From Pseudomonas sp. JUb42 (lineage in GTDB: Bacteria; Pseudomonadota; Gammaproteobacteria; Pseudomonadales; Pseudomonadaceae), in the NCBI RefSeq assembly GCF_024807945.1, contig NZ_JANUFD010000007.1, positions 124,001 through 188,000 on the forward strand: a stretch of 64,000 nucleotides of DNA, given 5' to 3'. Shown piece after piece: positions 26,480 to 34,580 of the stretch; positions within the stretch are counted from its first letter, which is position 1, and each line of letters opens with the position of its first letter. The notes beneath the pieces were generated by a model. The model saw only the letters and a list, made by a program, of their open reading frames with translations, ran no database searches and was not told where the DNA came from. Position numbers and translations under genes: made by a program.

Positions 26480-27421
26480 ATGCGAATTACTTCCTGGTCG
26501 CTGGCGTTGTTACTCAGCCTGGGCACCACTCAGGCTTTTGCTCTGGCTAAAACCGAAGTGGGCAGTGTGGTCGAGGTCAGTCTCGAGCAATTGCATCCCA
26601 CTCAAACCGTGGTCGGTTATGACCAGATCTATTTCAACCTCGGCCGCTTCGCCAAGCACCGCGGCAAGCTGTTCAACGAGTACTGCCAGAGTAACGGTCA
26701 GGGCGATGCCCACTACGTGCCCAAGAGCGCTGATCTGCTGCACCCTGGCAGTTTTGAGTGTGAAACCAGGGTCGGCACCCATCCCAAGGAAATGAAAACC
26801 GTGGTGATCGGGCCGGGCGGGCAGATGTACCTGACCGACGGCCATCACACCTTCACCACGTTCTGGGAGCAGCCGGGAGCGGGCGCGCAGCTGAAAATGT
26901 GGGTTCGGGTCACTGCGGACTATAGCGACAGCCCGGACATGGCGACTTTCTGGCAGCGCATGCAGAAGGCCCATAAGGTCTGGCTCAAGGACGGCAACGG
27001 CCAGATCATCAAGCCCGAGCAACTGCCCGAGCATCTGGGCCTGAAGAACCTGCAGAACGACCCGTTCCGCAGCCTGGTCTACTTCGTCCGGGGCGCGGCT
27101 TATGGGCGGCCAAGCACCAAGGGGGCGCCGCCGGAGTTTCTGGAGTTCTACTGGGGCGACTGGTTGCGGCCGCAGGTCAATCTGTCCCGCTACGACCTGG
27201 GCAAACGCGCTGACTACCATCGCGCGCTGACCAAAGTCGGCAAGCTCATGACCAGCCTGCGCGCCAGCGCCAAGGTCGGCAAAAGCGGCCTGACCGTGCT
27301 GCAACTGGGCGGGCAGGGACTGCTGGATACCGAAGTGCTCGACGAAACCGTCGCGACCAAACTGCCGGTGATGCTGGAGTACAAGGCGCATTTACGCAGT
27401 GAGGCTGCCGTAACGCCATAG
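26480..27421 (+). CDS. Secreted ParB/Srx-like domain protein of unknown function
   Basis: A 313-residue protein with a 21-residue signal peptide (MRITSWSLALLLSLGTTQAF). The body contains a ParB/sulfiredoxin-like fold signature: VSLEQLHPTQTVVGYDQI followed by VVIGPGGQMYLTDGHHTFTT near residues 105-125, where the GHH motif matches the G-H-R/H box of the superfamily. As an exported protein it cannot be a chromosome-partitioning ParB. Divergent from hacB, 100 bp apart, so the two may share control. ATG 26480 was chosen because it starts the signal peptide. Function unknown. Confidence 0.75.
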   Translation: MRITSWSLALLLSLGTTQAFALAKTEVGSVVEVSLEQLHPTQTVVGYDQIYFNLGRFAKHRGKLFNEYCQSNGQGDAHYVPKSADLLHPGSFECETRVGTHPKEMKTVVIGPGGQMYLTDGHHTFTTFWEQPGAGAQLKMWVRVTADYSDSPDMATFWQRMQKAHKVWLKDGNGQIIKPEQLPEHLGLKNLQNDPFRSLVYFVRGAAYGRPSTKGAPPEFLEFYWGDWLRPQVNLSRYDLGKRADYHRALTKVGKLMTSLRASAKVGKSGLTVLQLGGQGLLDTEVLDETVATKLPVMLEYKAHLRSEAAVTP

Positions 27422-27428
27422 CCGTTCG

Positions 27429-27513
27429 TTGGAGCGAGGCTTGCCCGCGAATGCCACAATGCGGTTTGTCTGATACACCGCGTTGGCTGGTTCGCGTGCA
27501 AGCCTCGCTCCAA
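27429..27513. repeat. REPIN-like inverted pair, 'GGAGCGAGGCTTGCCCGCGAA' class
   Basis: TTGGAGCGAGGCTTGCCCGCG on the left and CGCGTGCAAGCCTCGCTCCAA on the right, one mismatch. Lies between convergent genes. Confidence 0.88.
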
Positions 27514-27524
27514 CGCTAATTTCT

Positions 27525-28094
27525 TTACCTGGCTGATAGCCACGGGCAATAACACCCCACCGCCATGCTATGGGTCGCATCAACCGCCCGACCCGCGCTC
27601 AACGCCTGGAGGATCGGCTCGATAAAGCTGTTGCCCGAGTTGCAGGTCAGCCCCTCGCTGTACGGCCCGAAATAGGCGAGCTTGCCGTCGCGGTCCCAGA
27701 TCGCCACTGCGGGGCTGGCGCTGATGTGTTCGGCGCCGGGCAGGCTATCGAGGATCTGCAGGCGCTTCAGGTTCTGCGGCAACTGTCCGTGACTGCCGGT
27801 TTTCTGCAGGGCATAGAAGTCCACGCTGTCGCCGAAGCGTTCGAGCAGCTCGCCCAAGTGCTGCTGGTTGGCGACGTTGCACGGGCAGGCCGGGTCCCAG
27901 AAATGCACCAGACGAATTCGCCCCGGCCCGGCCAATGCCGCAGGCAGGCTCAGGCCGTCACCGGCAAACAGTGCCGTTTGCTCGCTGAAAACGCGCAGGT
28001 AACGGCCCTGAAACCAGTCATAGGCCAGCCACAGGCCACCGGCAAAAATCGCCGCCAGCAGGCTTAGCGCTATAGTTCGTCGGGTGATGTTCAT
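27525..28094 (-). CDS. Thioredoxin-like membrane-anchored protein (DUF6436-like)
   Basis: A 189-residue protein with an N-terminal membrane anchor (about residues 8-26) and a thioredoxin-like domain facing the periplasm. VHFWDPACPCNVANQQHL near residues 63-80 places a CPC pair at the position of the thioredoxin CXXC, and ISASPAVAIWDRDGKLAYFGP supplies the cis-proline region. The active site is therefore atypical. C-terminal cysteines (TCNSGNS, VGCYCPW) are also notable. The exact family name is from memory and less certain than the fold. Downstream gene is convergent. Confidence 0.65.
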   Translation of the reverse strand: MNITRRTIALSLLAAIFAGGLWLAYDWFQGRYLRVFSEQTALFAGDGLSLPAALAGPGRIRLVHFWDPACPCNVANQQHLGELLERFGDSVDFYALQKTGSHGQLPQNLKRLQILDSLPGAEHISASPAVAIWDRDGKLAYFGPYSEGLTCNSGNSFIEPILQALSAGRAVDATHSMAVGCYCPWLSAR

Positions 28095-28185
28095 GTCAGA
28101 CGCTTCTGATTATTGGGGCGTGGCTTGCCATGCCCGGTGAGACAGCTGAATATCGCCACACGGCCCGCCTGAATCTGGAAATCCC

Positions 28186-29127
28186 ATGCCTACGACATTC
28201 GCCCCCGAAACCTTGCGCCCGCGCCTGCAAGCGCTGGACACTCGGCAACTGATACCTGCCGAAGGGCTGTCGTACCAGCGTTTCTATGGTTTGTCCTTTG
28301 CCAACAGCGGATTGCTCAGTCGCAGTTGGCTCGGGCGTTTCGAGGCGGCGGGCTATGACATCGTCGGGCAGGTCTGGTTGCCGGAGCAACCCAAGGCAAC
28401 GTTGTTCCTGATGCATGGTTTCTACGATCACATGGGGCTTTATCGGCATGTGGTCGAATGGGCTGTGACCCAGGGGTTTGCGGTGATTTCCTGCGATCTG
28501 CCGGGGCATGGCCTGTCCAGTGGCAGTCGCGCCAGCATCAACGACTTCGCCGAGTATCAGTTGGTGCTGCAAGGTCTGTTCGCCGAGGCCGAGACGCTGC
28601 AACTGCCCAAACCGTGGCATCTGTGTGGGCAAAGCACGGGCGGTGCCATCGTCATTGATCATCTGCTCAACCATGGCAACGACAGCCCGGCCCAGGGCCA
28701 GGCGATCCTGTTGGCGCCGCTGGTCCGGCCACGCGCCTGGGGTTGGTCAAAGCTCAGCTATTACCTGCTCAAGCCCTTCGTCAAGGACATCGCCCGGCGC
28801 TTCAGCGACAATTCCAATGCCCCGGCCTTCCTGCCATTTCTGCTTGCTGACCCACTGCAACCGCAACGCCTGCCCACGGCCTGGGTCGGCGCCCTGGCAC
28901 GCTGGATCAGCCGCATCGAAAGCGCCCCGCGCAGTACTCGCAGCCCGATGATTATCCAGGGTGAAGCGGACATGACCGTTGACTGGAGTCATAACCTGGC
29001 GGTGCTTAACGAGAAATTCACTCAGCCGCAGATTCTCATGCTGCATACCGCAAGGCATCACCTGGCCAACGAACTGCCGGAATTGCGTGAGCGTTACTTC
29101 GAGTTTGTGCAGCAGCGGATGGGTTGA
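28186..29127 (+). CDS. Alpha/beta hydrolase, lysophospholipase-like
   Basis: A 313-residue serine hydrolase. The nucleophile elbow is CGQSTGGAIV near residues 148-157 (Ser in G-Q-S-T-G), the oxyanion segment is FLMHGFYDHMG near 73-83, and GHGLSSGSRASINDFAEYQ matches monoacylglycerol/lysophospholipase (PldB-like) proteins. The catalytic histidine is likely in TARHHLANE near the C-terminus. No signal peptide, so cytoplasmic. Substrate unknown. ATG 28186 lies 91 bp from the divergent thioredoxin-like gene. Confidence 0.82.
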   Translation: MPTTFAPETLRPRLQALDTRQLIPAEGLSYQRFYGLSFANSGLLSRSWLGRFEAAGYDIVGQVWLPEQPKATLFLMHGFYDHMGLYRHVVEWAVTQGFAVISCDLPGHGLSSGSRASINDFAEYQLVLQGLFAEAETLQLPKPWHLCGQSTGGAIVIDHLLNHGNDSPAQGQAILLAPLVRPRAWGWSKLSYYLLKPFVKDIARRFSDNSNAPAFLPFLLADPLQPQRLPTAWVGALARWISRIESAPRSTRSPMIIQGEADMTVDWSHNLAVLNEKFTQPQILMLHTARHHLANELPELRERYFEFVQQRMG

Positions 29128-29182
29128 ATCACCCCCATCAAACAACGCACAACCTGCTGAAACAACAGAGCACTGTGGGAAT

Positions 29183-29274
29183 TGTGGGAGCGAATTTATT
29201 CGCGAAGAGGCTAGTACATCCAATGCATTTGCATCATTTGGGATACCGCTTTCGCGAATGAATTCGCTCCCACA
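29183..29274. repeat. REPIN-like inverted pair, 'GAGCGAATTCATTCGCGAA' class
   Basis: TGTGGGAGCGAATTTATTCG on the left and CGAATGAATTCGCTCCCACA on the right. A shortened copy of the first bases (TGTGGGAATTG) stands directly before it. Recurs at 30859, 37752, 47373, 52489 and (hybrid) 61230. Confidence 0.9.
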
Positions 29275-29295
29275 ACGGTTCCCAGAGGATTTGGG

Positions 29296-30033
29296 CTACT
29301 GATTCTGCCCCACCGCCAACCCTGCCCGAATCGCCGCCAGCGCCGCCTGATAGTAGGCCTTGCCGTCAGGTGATTCAGCGAAGTTGGAGAACTCCTCCAG
29401 CTCCGGGTCGGACAGATCGCGGTAGACGTACAGCAAGGTGTTGTTGAGGTCGGCCCCGATCTGCGCCATCAGGCGTTCGCGCTGGCCTTCAAGCATACCC
29501 TGGGCCTGGCCGCCGCCGAGCAGGCCGGGGATCATCTGGCTGAGGCTGTCGGCAGCGACACCGGCAATCGCCAGGCTCACTTCGGCGCCGGCCTCACGCG
29601 CAGGCAGGGCCTGGGCCAGGTGGCCGATCAGCAGTTGCCGGGTCGAGCCCGCTTCGATATGGGGCAAGCCCTGGGCGTTCTTGGCCAACTGATCGGCGCG
29701 GGTTGCGGTCAGTTCGGCAGTGACGATCTTGCGCCCCAGTGGCGACTGAAAGAATTGCAGGGCCGGTTTCGGGTCGCGCAGGCTTTCACGCAGGCGCTGT
29801 TCGGCGCGCTGGTCCATGGTCTGGGGGGCGAAACGCTGGTTGCTGTTATTAACCAGGGCGTCGAACACGGCGGGCGGCAGGCTGTTGCGGTAGCGCAACT
29901 GGGCCGCCTTGAGCGCATCGTTGAAGTGTGCGCGCTGTTCTGGCCAGCCGGCGGCCTTGTACAACTGGTCGTGGCTGTCTGCCCACGCGGGCATGGTGCA
30001 GAACATCAACAGCAAAACAAACAAACGGCGCAT
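29296..30033 (-). CDS. Secreted DUF2059-like protein
   Basis: A 245-residue protein with an 18-residue signal peptide (MRRLFVLLLMFCTMPAWA). The mature part is helical and polar, with a C-terminal region (LLYVYRDLSDPELEEFSNFA, then SPDGKAYYQAALAAI) of the kind seen in DUF2059 proteins, which carry a repeated ESPxGK-type element; a first copy may be FFQSPLGRKIV near residues 94-104. No enzymatic motif. Probably periplasmic. Function unknown. Confidence 0.72.
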   Translation of the reverse strand: MRRLFVLLLMFCTMPAWADSHDQLYKAAGWPEQRAHFNDALKAAQLRYRNSLPPAVFDALVNNSNQRFAPQTMDQRAEQRLRESLRDPKPALQFFQSPLGRKIVTAELTATRADQLAKNAQGLPHIEAGSTRQLLIGHLAQALPAREAGAEVSLAIAGVAADSLSQMIPGLLGGGQAQGMLEGQRERLMAQIGADLNNTLLYVYRDLSDPELEEFSNFAESPDGKAYYQAALAAIRAGLAVGQNQ

Positions 30034-30167
30034 GAAGGACTCCTGTCGGCAGGCCGCTATTCTCCGGGTGGTAGCGGGGGCTTGTCGAGTTATGACTGCC
30101 CTGAATCAATGAAAACTCAAGGTTTAAATCCAGAGGCGAACAACGGCTCTGTCGGATTTCAAGGCAC

Positions 30168-30809
30168 ATGGATACTATGCGCGACATGCAAATCTCCCCT
30201 GATCATCCGCTGCTGCTACGAATCGTTGACGACATAGCCACACGCGGCTGGTCGCAGCAGAATATTTTCCTGCCCGAGCGTCTGACCCGCGAACTGGCCG
30301 CTGAGTGCCGCAAACGTGCGGCCGAAGGCGAGCTGACGCCTGCCGGGGTAGGTCGTGGCCCTGGGCAAGAGGTGCACGAAGGGATTCGTGGCGATCATAT
30401 CCAGTGGCTCGAGCCCGGCCAGGCCGAACCCTGCGATGCCTACCTGAATCTGATGGACAGCCTGCGTCAGGCGCTCAATCGCGGCCTGTTTCTGGGGCTG
30501 GAAGAGTTCGAAAGCCATTTCGCCCTGTATCCGCCGGGCGCGTTCTATCTCAAGCACCTGGACCGCTTCCGCGACGACGATGCGCGCACGGTGTCGGCAG
30601 TGCTCTACCTCAATGATGCCTGGCTGCCCGAGCATGGCGGGCAGTTGCGCATGTACCTCGAGGGTGAAACGAGCTACGACGTGCAGCCTACGGGTGGTTG
30701 CCTGGTGGTGTTTCTCTCCGGGGACATGCCCCACGAGGTGTTGCCTGCGACGCGTGAGCGGCTGTCGTTGACCGGCTGGTTTCGGCGGCGCAGTGGCGAG
30801 TTGTTCTAA
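30168..30809 (+). CDS. 2-oxoglutarate/Fe(II)-dependent prolyl hydroxylase (PPHD-like)
   Basis: A 213-residue dioxygenase with a double-stranded beta-helix core. The iron ligands are the HxD pair in LKHLDRFRDD near residues 133-142 and the distal His in DMPHEVLP; the 2-oxoglutarate-binding Arg is in RERLSLTGWFRR. This layout is that of the Pseudomonas prolyl hydroxylase domain protein, related to human PHD2 and reported to hydroxylate a proline of elongation factor Tu. The in-frame starts at 30168, 30180 and 30186 cannot be separated by eye. Cytoplasmic; single gene followed by a REPIN. Confidence 0.85.
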   Translation: MDTMRDMQISPDHPLLLRIVDDIATRGWSQQNIFLPERLTRELAAECRKRAAEGELTPAGVGRGPGQEVHEGIRGDHIQWLEPGQAEPCDAYLNLMDSLRQALNRGLFLGLEEFESHFALYPPGAFYLKHLDRFRDDDARTVSAVLYLNDAWLPEHGGQLRMYLEGETSYDVQPTGGCLVVFLSGDMPHEVLPATRERLSLTGWFRRRSGELF

Positions 30810-31129
30810 GATACGGAGTCGCGCGTGATTTCTGAGTACAGCGCCAGCGCAAGCGAGTTGTGGGAGCGAATTCATTCGCGAAGAGGCCAGAATATCCAAT
30901 GCATTTGTATCGTTTGGAATACCGCTTTCGCGAATGAATTCGCTCCCACAAACTTCACCCCCTTAATTCCGCTTACCGAATCCGCCTCACACATGAAATC
31001 TTCTACACAAAGGTCTCTCATCCGGAAAAAGTGATATTGCATGGGCCTGACCTACGCTTAGGACTGCCTTGAACCCAAGTGTCCAGTCCGCAGTCAGACG
31101 TGCATGTCATAACAATCACTGGAGAGACC
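30810..31129. other. Gap between prolyl hydroxylase and DUF4399 genes
   Basis: Holds one REPIN (30859-30950) and about 180 bp of ordinary sequence that should contain the promoter of the DUF4399 gene. No further gene or hairpin terminator recognised. Confidence 0.6.
30859..30950. repeat. REPIN-like inverted pair, 'GAGCGAATTCATTCGCGAA' class
   Basis: TGTGGGAGCGAATTCATTCG and CGAATGAATTCGCTCCCACA form perfect arms. The inner sequence is closely similar to the copy at 29183. Confidence 0.92.
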
Positions 31130-31567
31130 ATGAAGACCTTATTTGCCAAAACCACTATCGCTGGCCTGCTGCTGGGCGCGTCCTTGCTGGCCCAGGCCGC
31201 CGACATCCCGCGCACGCCTTCGCCAGCCGGTGCCGAGGTCTACATTATTTCCCCGAAAGACGGCGCCACTGTGCCGGGCACGTTCAAGGTGCAATTCGGT
31301 CTCAAGGGCATGGGCGTCGCCCCCGCCGGTGTTGATGTGCCGGACACCGCGCACCACCATCTGATGGTTGACCTCAAGGAGCAGCCTGACCTGAATGCCC
31401 CGCTGCCCAACAACGACACCATCCGCCACTTCGGCAAGGGTCAGACCGAGACCGAAATCACCCTCAGCCCGGGCAAGCACACCCTGCAGCTGATCATGGG
31501 CGACAAGAGCCATATCCCGCTCAATCCTTCGGTTGAGTCGAAGAAGATCACGGTTAACGTCAAGTAA
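31130..31567 (+). CDS. Secreted DUF4399 protein
   Basis: A 145-residue exported protein. Signal peptide of about 23 residues (MKTLFAKTTIAGLLLGASLL, cleavage after AQA), then PSPAGAEVYIISPKDGATVPG and HHHLMVDLKEQPDLNAPLP, followed by LSPGKHTLQLIMGDKSHIP: the standard pattern of DUF4399, a small immunoglobulin-like periplasmic domain. The His cluster (TAHHHLMVD) could bind metal, but that is inference. ATG 31130 is set by the GGAGAG ribosome site and signal peptide. Monocistronic, convergent with serA. Confidence 0.88.
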   Translation: MKTLFAKTTIAGLLLGASLLAQAADIPRTPSPAGAEVYIISPKDGATVPGTFKVQFGLKGMGVAPAGVDVPDTAHHHLMVDLKEQPDLNAPLPNNDTIRHFGKGQTETEITLSPGKHTLQLIMGDKSHIPLNPSVESKKITVNVK

Positions 31568-31610
31568 GGATCTTTGGTACTGCTCCAATTTGTAGGACCG
31601 GCTTGCTGGT

Positions 31611-31701
31611 GTGGGAGCCGCCTTGGTGGCGATCGAGTGCGAAGCGCTCGCAGCAGCGGCTGTGATAGATCCGCCGCCATCGCCAGCAAGCCGGCTCCCA
31701 C
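31611..31701. repeat. REPIN-like inverted pair with unequal arms
   Basis: Left arm GTGGGAGCCGCCTTGGTGGCG, right arm in reverse complement GTGGGAGCCGGCTTGCTGGCG, as at 23887. A partial extra copy (TGTAGGACCGGCTTGCTGG) precedes it at 31591. Confidence 0.88.
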
Positions 31702-31736
31702 GATGGAAAGCATTCCAGTCCAGATAGCGCACCCAC

Positions 31737-31765
31737 AAAAAAGGAGACCCGAAGGTCTCCTTTTT
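31737..31765. terminator. Bidirectional terminator between DUF4399 gene and serA
   Basis: AAAAAAGGAGACC, a short loop, GGTCTCCTTTTT: symmetric stem with A-tract on one side and T-tract on the other, serving both convergent genes. Confidence 0.92.
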
Positions 31766-31781
31766 ATTTGCAGCAGGGCAA

Positions 31782-33011
31782 TCAGAACAGAACGCGGCTA
31801 CGGATCGTGCCTTTGATGTGCTGCAGCTTTTCCTGAGCGAGGTCCGAGTACTCGGCATCGACGTCGATGACCACGTAGCCGACTTTCTCGTTGGTCTGCA
31901 GGAACTGACCGGAAATGTTGATGCCGTTTTCGGCGAAGACCTTGTTGATCTCCATCAGCACGCCCGGAATGTTCTCGTGGATGTGCAGCAGACGGTGCTT
32001 GCCAGGGTGAGCCGGCAAGGCCACTTCAGGGAAGTTGACCGAGGACACCGAGGTACCGTTGTCGCTGTACTTGACCAGCTTCTCGGCGACTTCCAGACCG
32101 ATGTTGGCTTGCGCCTCGGCAGTGGAACCACCGATGTGCGGGGTCAGGATCACGTTGTCCAGGCCGCGCAGCGGGCTTTCGAAGATGTCGTCGTTGGAGC
32201 GCGGTTCGACCGGGAACACGTCGATGGCGGCGCCGATCAGGTGTTTGTCCTTGATCGCGTCAGCCAGTGCATTCAGTTCCACGACTGTACCGCGGGCGGC
32301 GTTGATCAGGATGGCGCCCTTTTTCATGGCGCGGATTTCTTTCTCGCCGATCATCCACTGGGTGGACGGCAGCTCAGGCACATGTAGAGAGACGATGTCG
32401 GCCAGGCCCAGCAGTTCGTTCAGACTGGCGACCTGGGTCGCGTTGCCCAATGGCAGCTTGGTCAGCGGATCGAAGAAGAACACTTGCATGCCCAGGCTTT
32501 CGGCCAGGACCGACAGTTGAGTACCGATCGAGCCGTAGCCGATGATGCCCAGTTTCTTGCCGCGAATCTCGAAGGAGTTCGCCGCGCTCTTGATCCAGCC
32601 GCCACGGTGGCAGGAGGCGTTTTTCTCAGGGATGCCGCGCAGCAGCAGGATCGCCTCGGCCAGAACCAGTTCGGCAACCGAACGGGTGTTGGAGTAAGGG
32701 GCGTTGAATACGGCGATACCGCGTTCGCGCGCTGCGTTCAGGTCAACCTGATTGGTGCCGATGCAGAAGCAGCCGACCGCGACCAGTTTCTTCGCGGAGT
32801 CGAACAGCTCTTCGGTCAATTGGGTGCGGGAGCGGATGCCGATGAAATGAGCGTCGGCGATCTTTTCCTTCAGCTCGGCTTCCGGCAGAGACTTGGTGTG
32901 GTACTCAATGCTGGTGTAACCGGCGGCCTTGAGGACGTCAACGGCGGATTGGTGGACGCCTTCGAGAAGAAGGAACTTGATCTTGCTCTTGTCGAGGGAA
33001 GTCTTGCTCAT
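31782..33011 (-). CDS. serA: D-3-phosphoglycerate dehydrogenase SerA
   Basis: A 409-residue enzyme oxidising 3-phosphoglycerate to 3-phosphohydroxypyruvate, the first step of serine synthesis. The NAD-binding fold is at LGIIGYGSIGTQLSVLAES near residues 154-172; catalytic features are INAARGTVVE (Arg), the Glu region near VFPVEP, and the His in LTPHIGGST. A C-terminal ACT domain (GVLMEINKVFAENGINISGQ, about residues 340-405) provides serine feedback. The length equals the E. coli-type enzyme. Start 33011 (MSKTSLDKSK) was chosen by family length. SerA can also reduce 2-oxoglutarate to D-2-hydroxyglutarate, linking it to the divergent gene. Confidence 0.95.
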   Translation of the reverse strand: MSKTSLDKSKIKFLLLEGVHQSAVDVLKAAGYTSIEYHTKSLPEAELKEKIADAHFIGIRSRTQLTEELFDSAKKLVAVGCFCIGTNQVDLNAARERGIAVFNAPYSNTRSVAELVLAEAILLLRGIPEKNASCHRGGWIKSAANSFEIRGKKLGIIGYGSIGTQLSVLAESLGMQVFFFDPLTKLPLGNATQVASLNELLGLADIVSLHVPELPSTQWMIGEKEIRAMKKGAILINAARGTVVELNALADAIKDKHLIGAAIDVFPVEPRSNDDIFESPLRGLDNVILTPHIGGSTAEAQANIGLEVAEKLVKYSDNGTSVSSVNFPEVALPAHPGKHRLLHIHENIPGVLMEINKVFAENGINISGQFLQTNEKVGYVVIDVDAEYSDLAQEKLQHIKGTIRSRVLF

Positions 33012-33074
33012 CTGCGTAAACCTGTGTCCCGAAGAAAATTGGCAGGGGCCCGGAGTGGCGCTGGCTCGACTCAC

Positions 33075-33102
33075 GGGGGGCGTATGCTAGCATAAGCCCC
33101 CC
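33075..33102. promoter_or_regulatory. 28-bp near-perfect dyad in the serA / D2HGDH divergent promoter region
   Basis: GGGGGGCG-TATGCT-AGCATA-AGCCCCCC: seven GC pairs, one mismatch and a perfect 12-bp core palindrome. The core offers a possible -10-like TATGCT in both directions. It lies 64 bp upstream of serA and about 67-94 bp upstream of the other gene. Confidence 0.5.
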
Positions 33103-33168
33103 GCGAAACCCCATTCCTGAACGTGAGCAGTTCTCAGGACGACCATGAATTATTCGAGAGCGCCGTCG

Positions 33169-34563
33169 ATGATCCAGCCTGCCCTGTTAGATGAGCTGAA
33201 GACCCTGGTTGAGCCTGGCAAGGTTCTGACCGATGCCGACTCCCTGGTCTTCTATGGCAAGGATTACACCAAGCATTTCGCGCCAGCACCGGTCGCCATT
33301 GTCTTTCCGAAAACCACCGAACAGGTCCAGGCCATCGTCCTGTGGGCCAACAGGCATCACGTTGCCCTGGTGCCGTCCGGTGGTCGTACTGGCCTTTCCG
33401 CAGCTGCCGTGGCGGCGAATGGCGAGGTGGTGGTTTCATTCGACTATATGAACCAGATTCTCGATCTCAACCTCACGGATCGCACTGCTATCTGCCAGCC
33501 GGGCGTGGTGACCAAGCAGTTGCAGAACCTGGCTGAAGAAAACGGGCTGTATTACCCGGTGGACTTCGCTTCCTCGGGTTCAAGTCAGATTGGCGGCAAT
33601 ATCGGCACCAATGCTGGCGGGATCAAGGTTATTCGCTACGGCATGACCCGTAACTGGGTCGCTGGTCTGAAAGTGGTCACCGGCAAGGGCGATATCCTCG
33701 AGCTGAACAAAGACCTGATCAAGAACGCCACCGGCTACGACATGCGTCAGCTGTTCATCGGCGCCGAAGGCACCCTCGGTTTCGTCGTTGAGGCGACCAT
33801 GCGCCTGGATCGTGCGCCCAAGAACCTGACCGCCATGGTTCTGGGTGTCGCCGATTTCAATTCCATCATGCCAGTGCTGCATGCCTTCCACGGCAAGCTG
33901 GACCTGACCGCGTTCGAGTTCTTCTCCGATAAATGCCTGGCCAAGGTCATGGCACGCGGCGACGTGCCTGCACCGTTCGCCACCGACTGCCCGTTCTATG
34001 CCTTGCTGGAGTTCGAGGCGACTACTGAAGAGGTGGCCAACGAAGCACTGGCGACTTTCGAGCACTGTGTGGAAGAAGGCTGGGTACTGGACGGCGTGAT
34101 GAGCCAGAGCGAGCAGCAGCTACACAACCTGTGGAAACTGCGCGAGTTCATCTCGGAAACCATTTCCCACTTCACTCCGTACAAGAACGATATCTCGGTC
34201 ACTGTATCGAAAGTTCCGGCATTTCTCGCCGAAGTGGACGCCATCGTCGGCAAACACTACCCGGACTTCGAAGTGGTCTGGTTCGGCCACATCGGCGACG
34301 GCAACCTGCACCTGAACATCCTCAAGCCGGAAAACATGGACAAGGATGAGTTCTTTGGCAAATGCGCCACGGTCAACAAGTGGGTGTTCGAGATCGTACA
34401 GAAGTACAACGGCTCGATTTCCGCCGAACATGGCGTCGGCATGACCAAGCGCAACTACCTTGAATACAGCCGTTCGCCGGTTGAAATCGAATACATGAAA
34501 GCGGTCAAGGCAGTGTTCGATCCAAATGGCATCATGAACCCCGGCAAAATTTTCGCGGTTTGA
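33169..34563 (+). CDS. D-2-hydroxyglutarate dehydrogenase (FAD-linked oxidase)
   Basis: A 464-residue flavoprotein of the FAD_binding_4/FAD-oxidase_C type. The FAD domain is marked by VPSGGRTGLSAAA and SSGSSQIGGNIGTNAGG; the C-terminal substrate domain has VVWFGHIGDGNLHLNI, whose histidines bind metal and substrate, and ISAEHGVGMTKR. The P. aeruginosa protein at this position (PA0317) is a characterised D-2-hydroxyglutarate dehydrogenase of 464 residues; the start at 33169 gives that length, while ATG 33145 with an AGGA site would add eight residues. It recycles the D-2-hydroxyglutarate that SerA produces and helps pull serine synthesis forward. Confidence 0.9.
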   Translation: MIQPALLDELKTLVEPGKVLTDADSLVFYGKDYTKHFAPAPVAIVFPKTTEQVQAIVLWANRHHVALVPSGGRTGLSAAAVAANGEVVVSFDYMNQILDLNLTDRTAICQPGVVTKQLQNLAEENGLYYPVDFASSGSSQIGGNIGTNAGGIKVIRYGMTRNWVAGLKVVTGKGDILELNKDLIKNATGYDMRQLFIGAEGTLGFVVEATMRLDRAPKNLTAMVLGVADFNSIMPVLHAFHGKLDLTAFEFFSDKCLAKVMARGDVPAPFATDCPFYALLEFEATTEEVANEALATFEHCVEEGWVLDGVMSQSEQQLHNLWKLREFISETISHFTPYKNDISVTVSKVPAFLAEVDAIVGKHYPDFEVVWFGHIGDGNLHLNILKPENMDKDEFFGKCATVNKWVFEIVQKYNGSISAEHGVGMTKRNYLEYSRSPVEIEYMKAVKAVFDPNGIMNPGKIFAV

Positions 34564-34580
34564 CCCACAAGGACAGCGCC

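Noticed and set aside
26480..27421. ParB-like match considered as evidence for a plasmid or partition locus
   Set aside because: The protein has a signal peptide and no helix-turn-helix or ParA partner; only the small ParB/Srx-like domain is shared.
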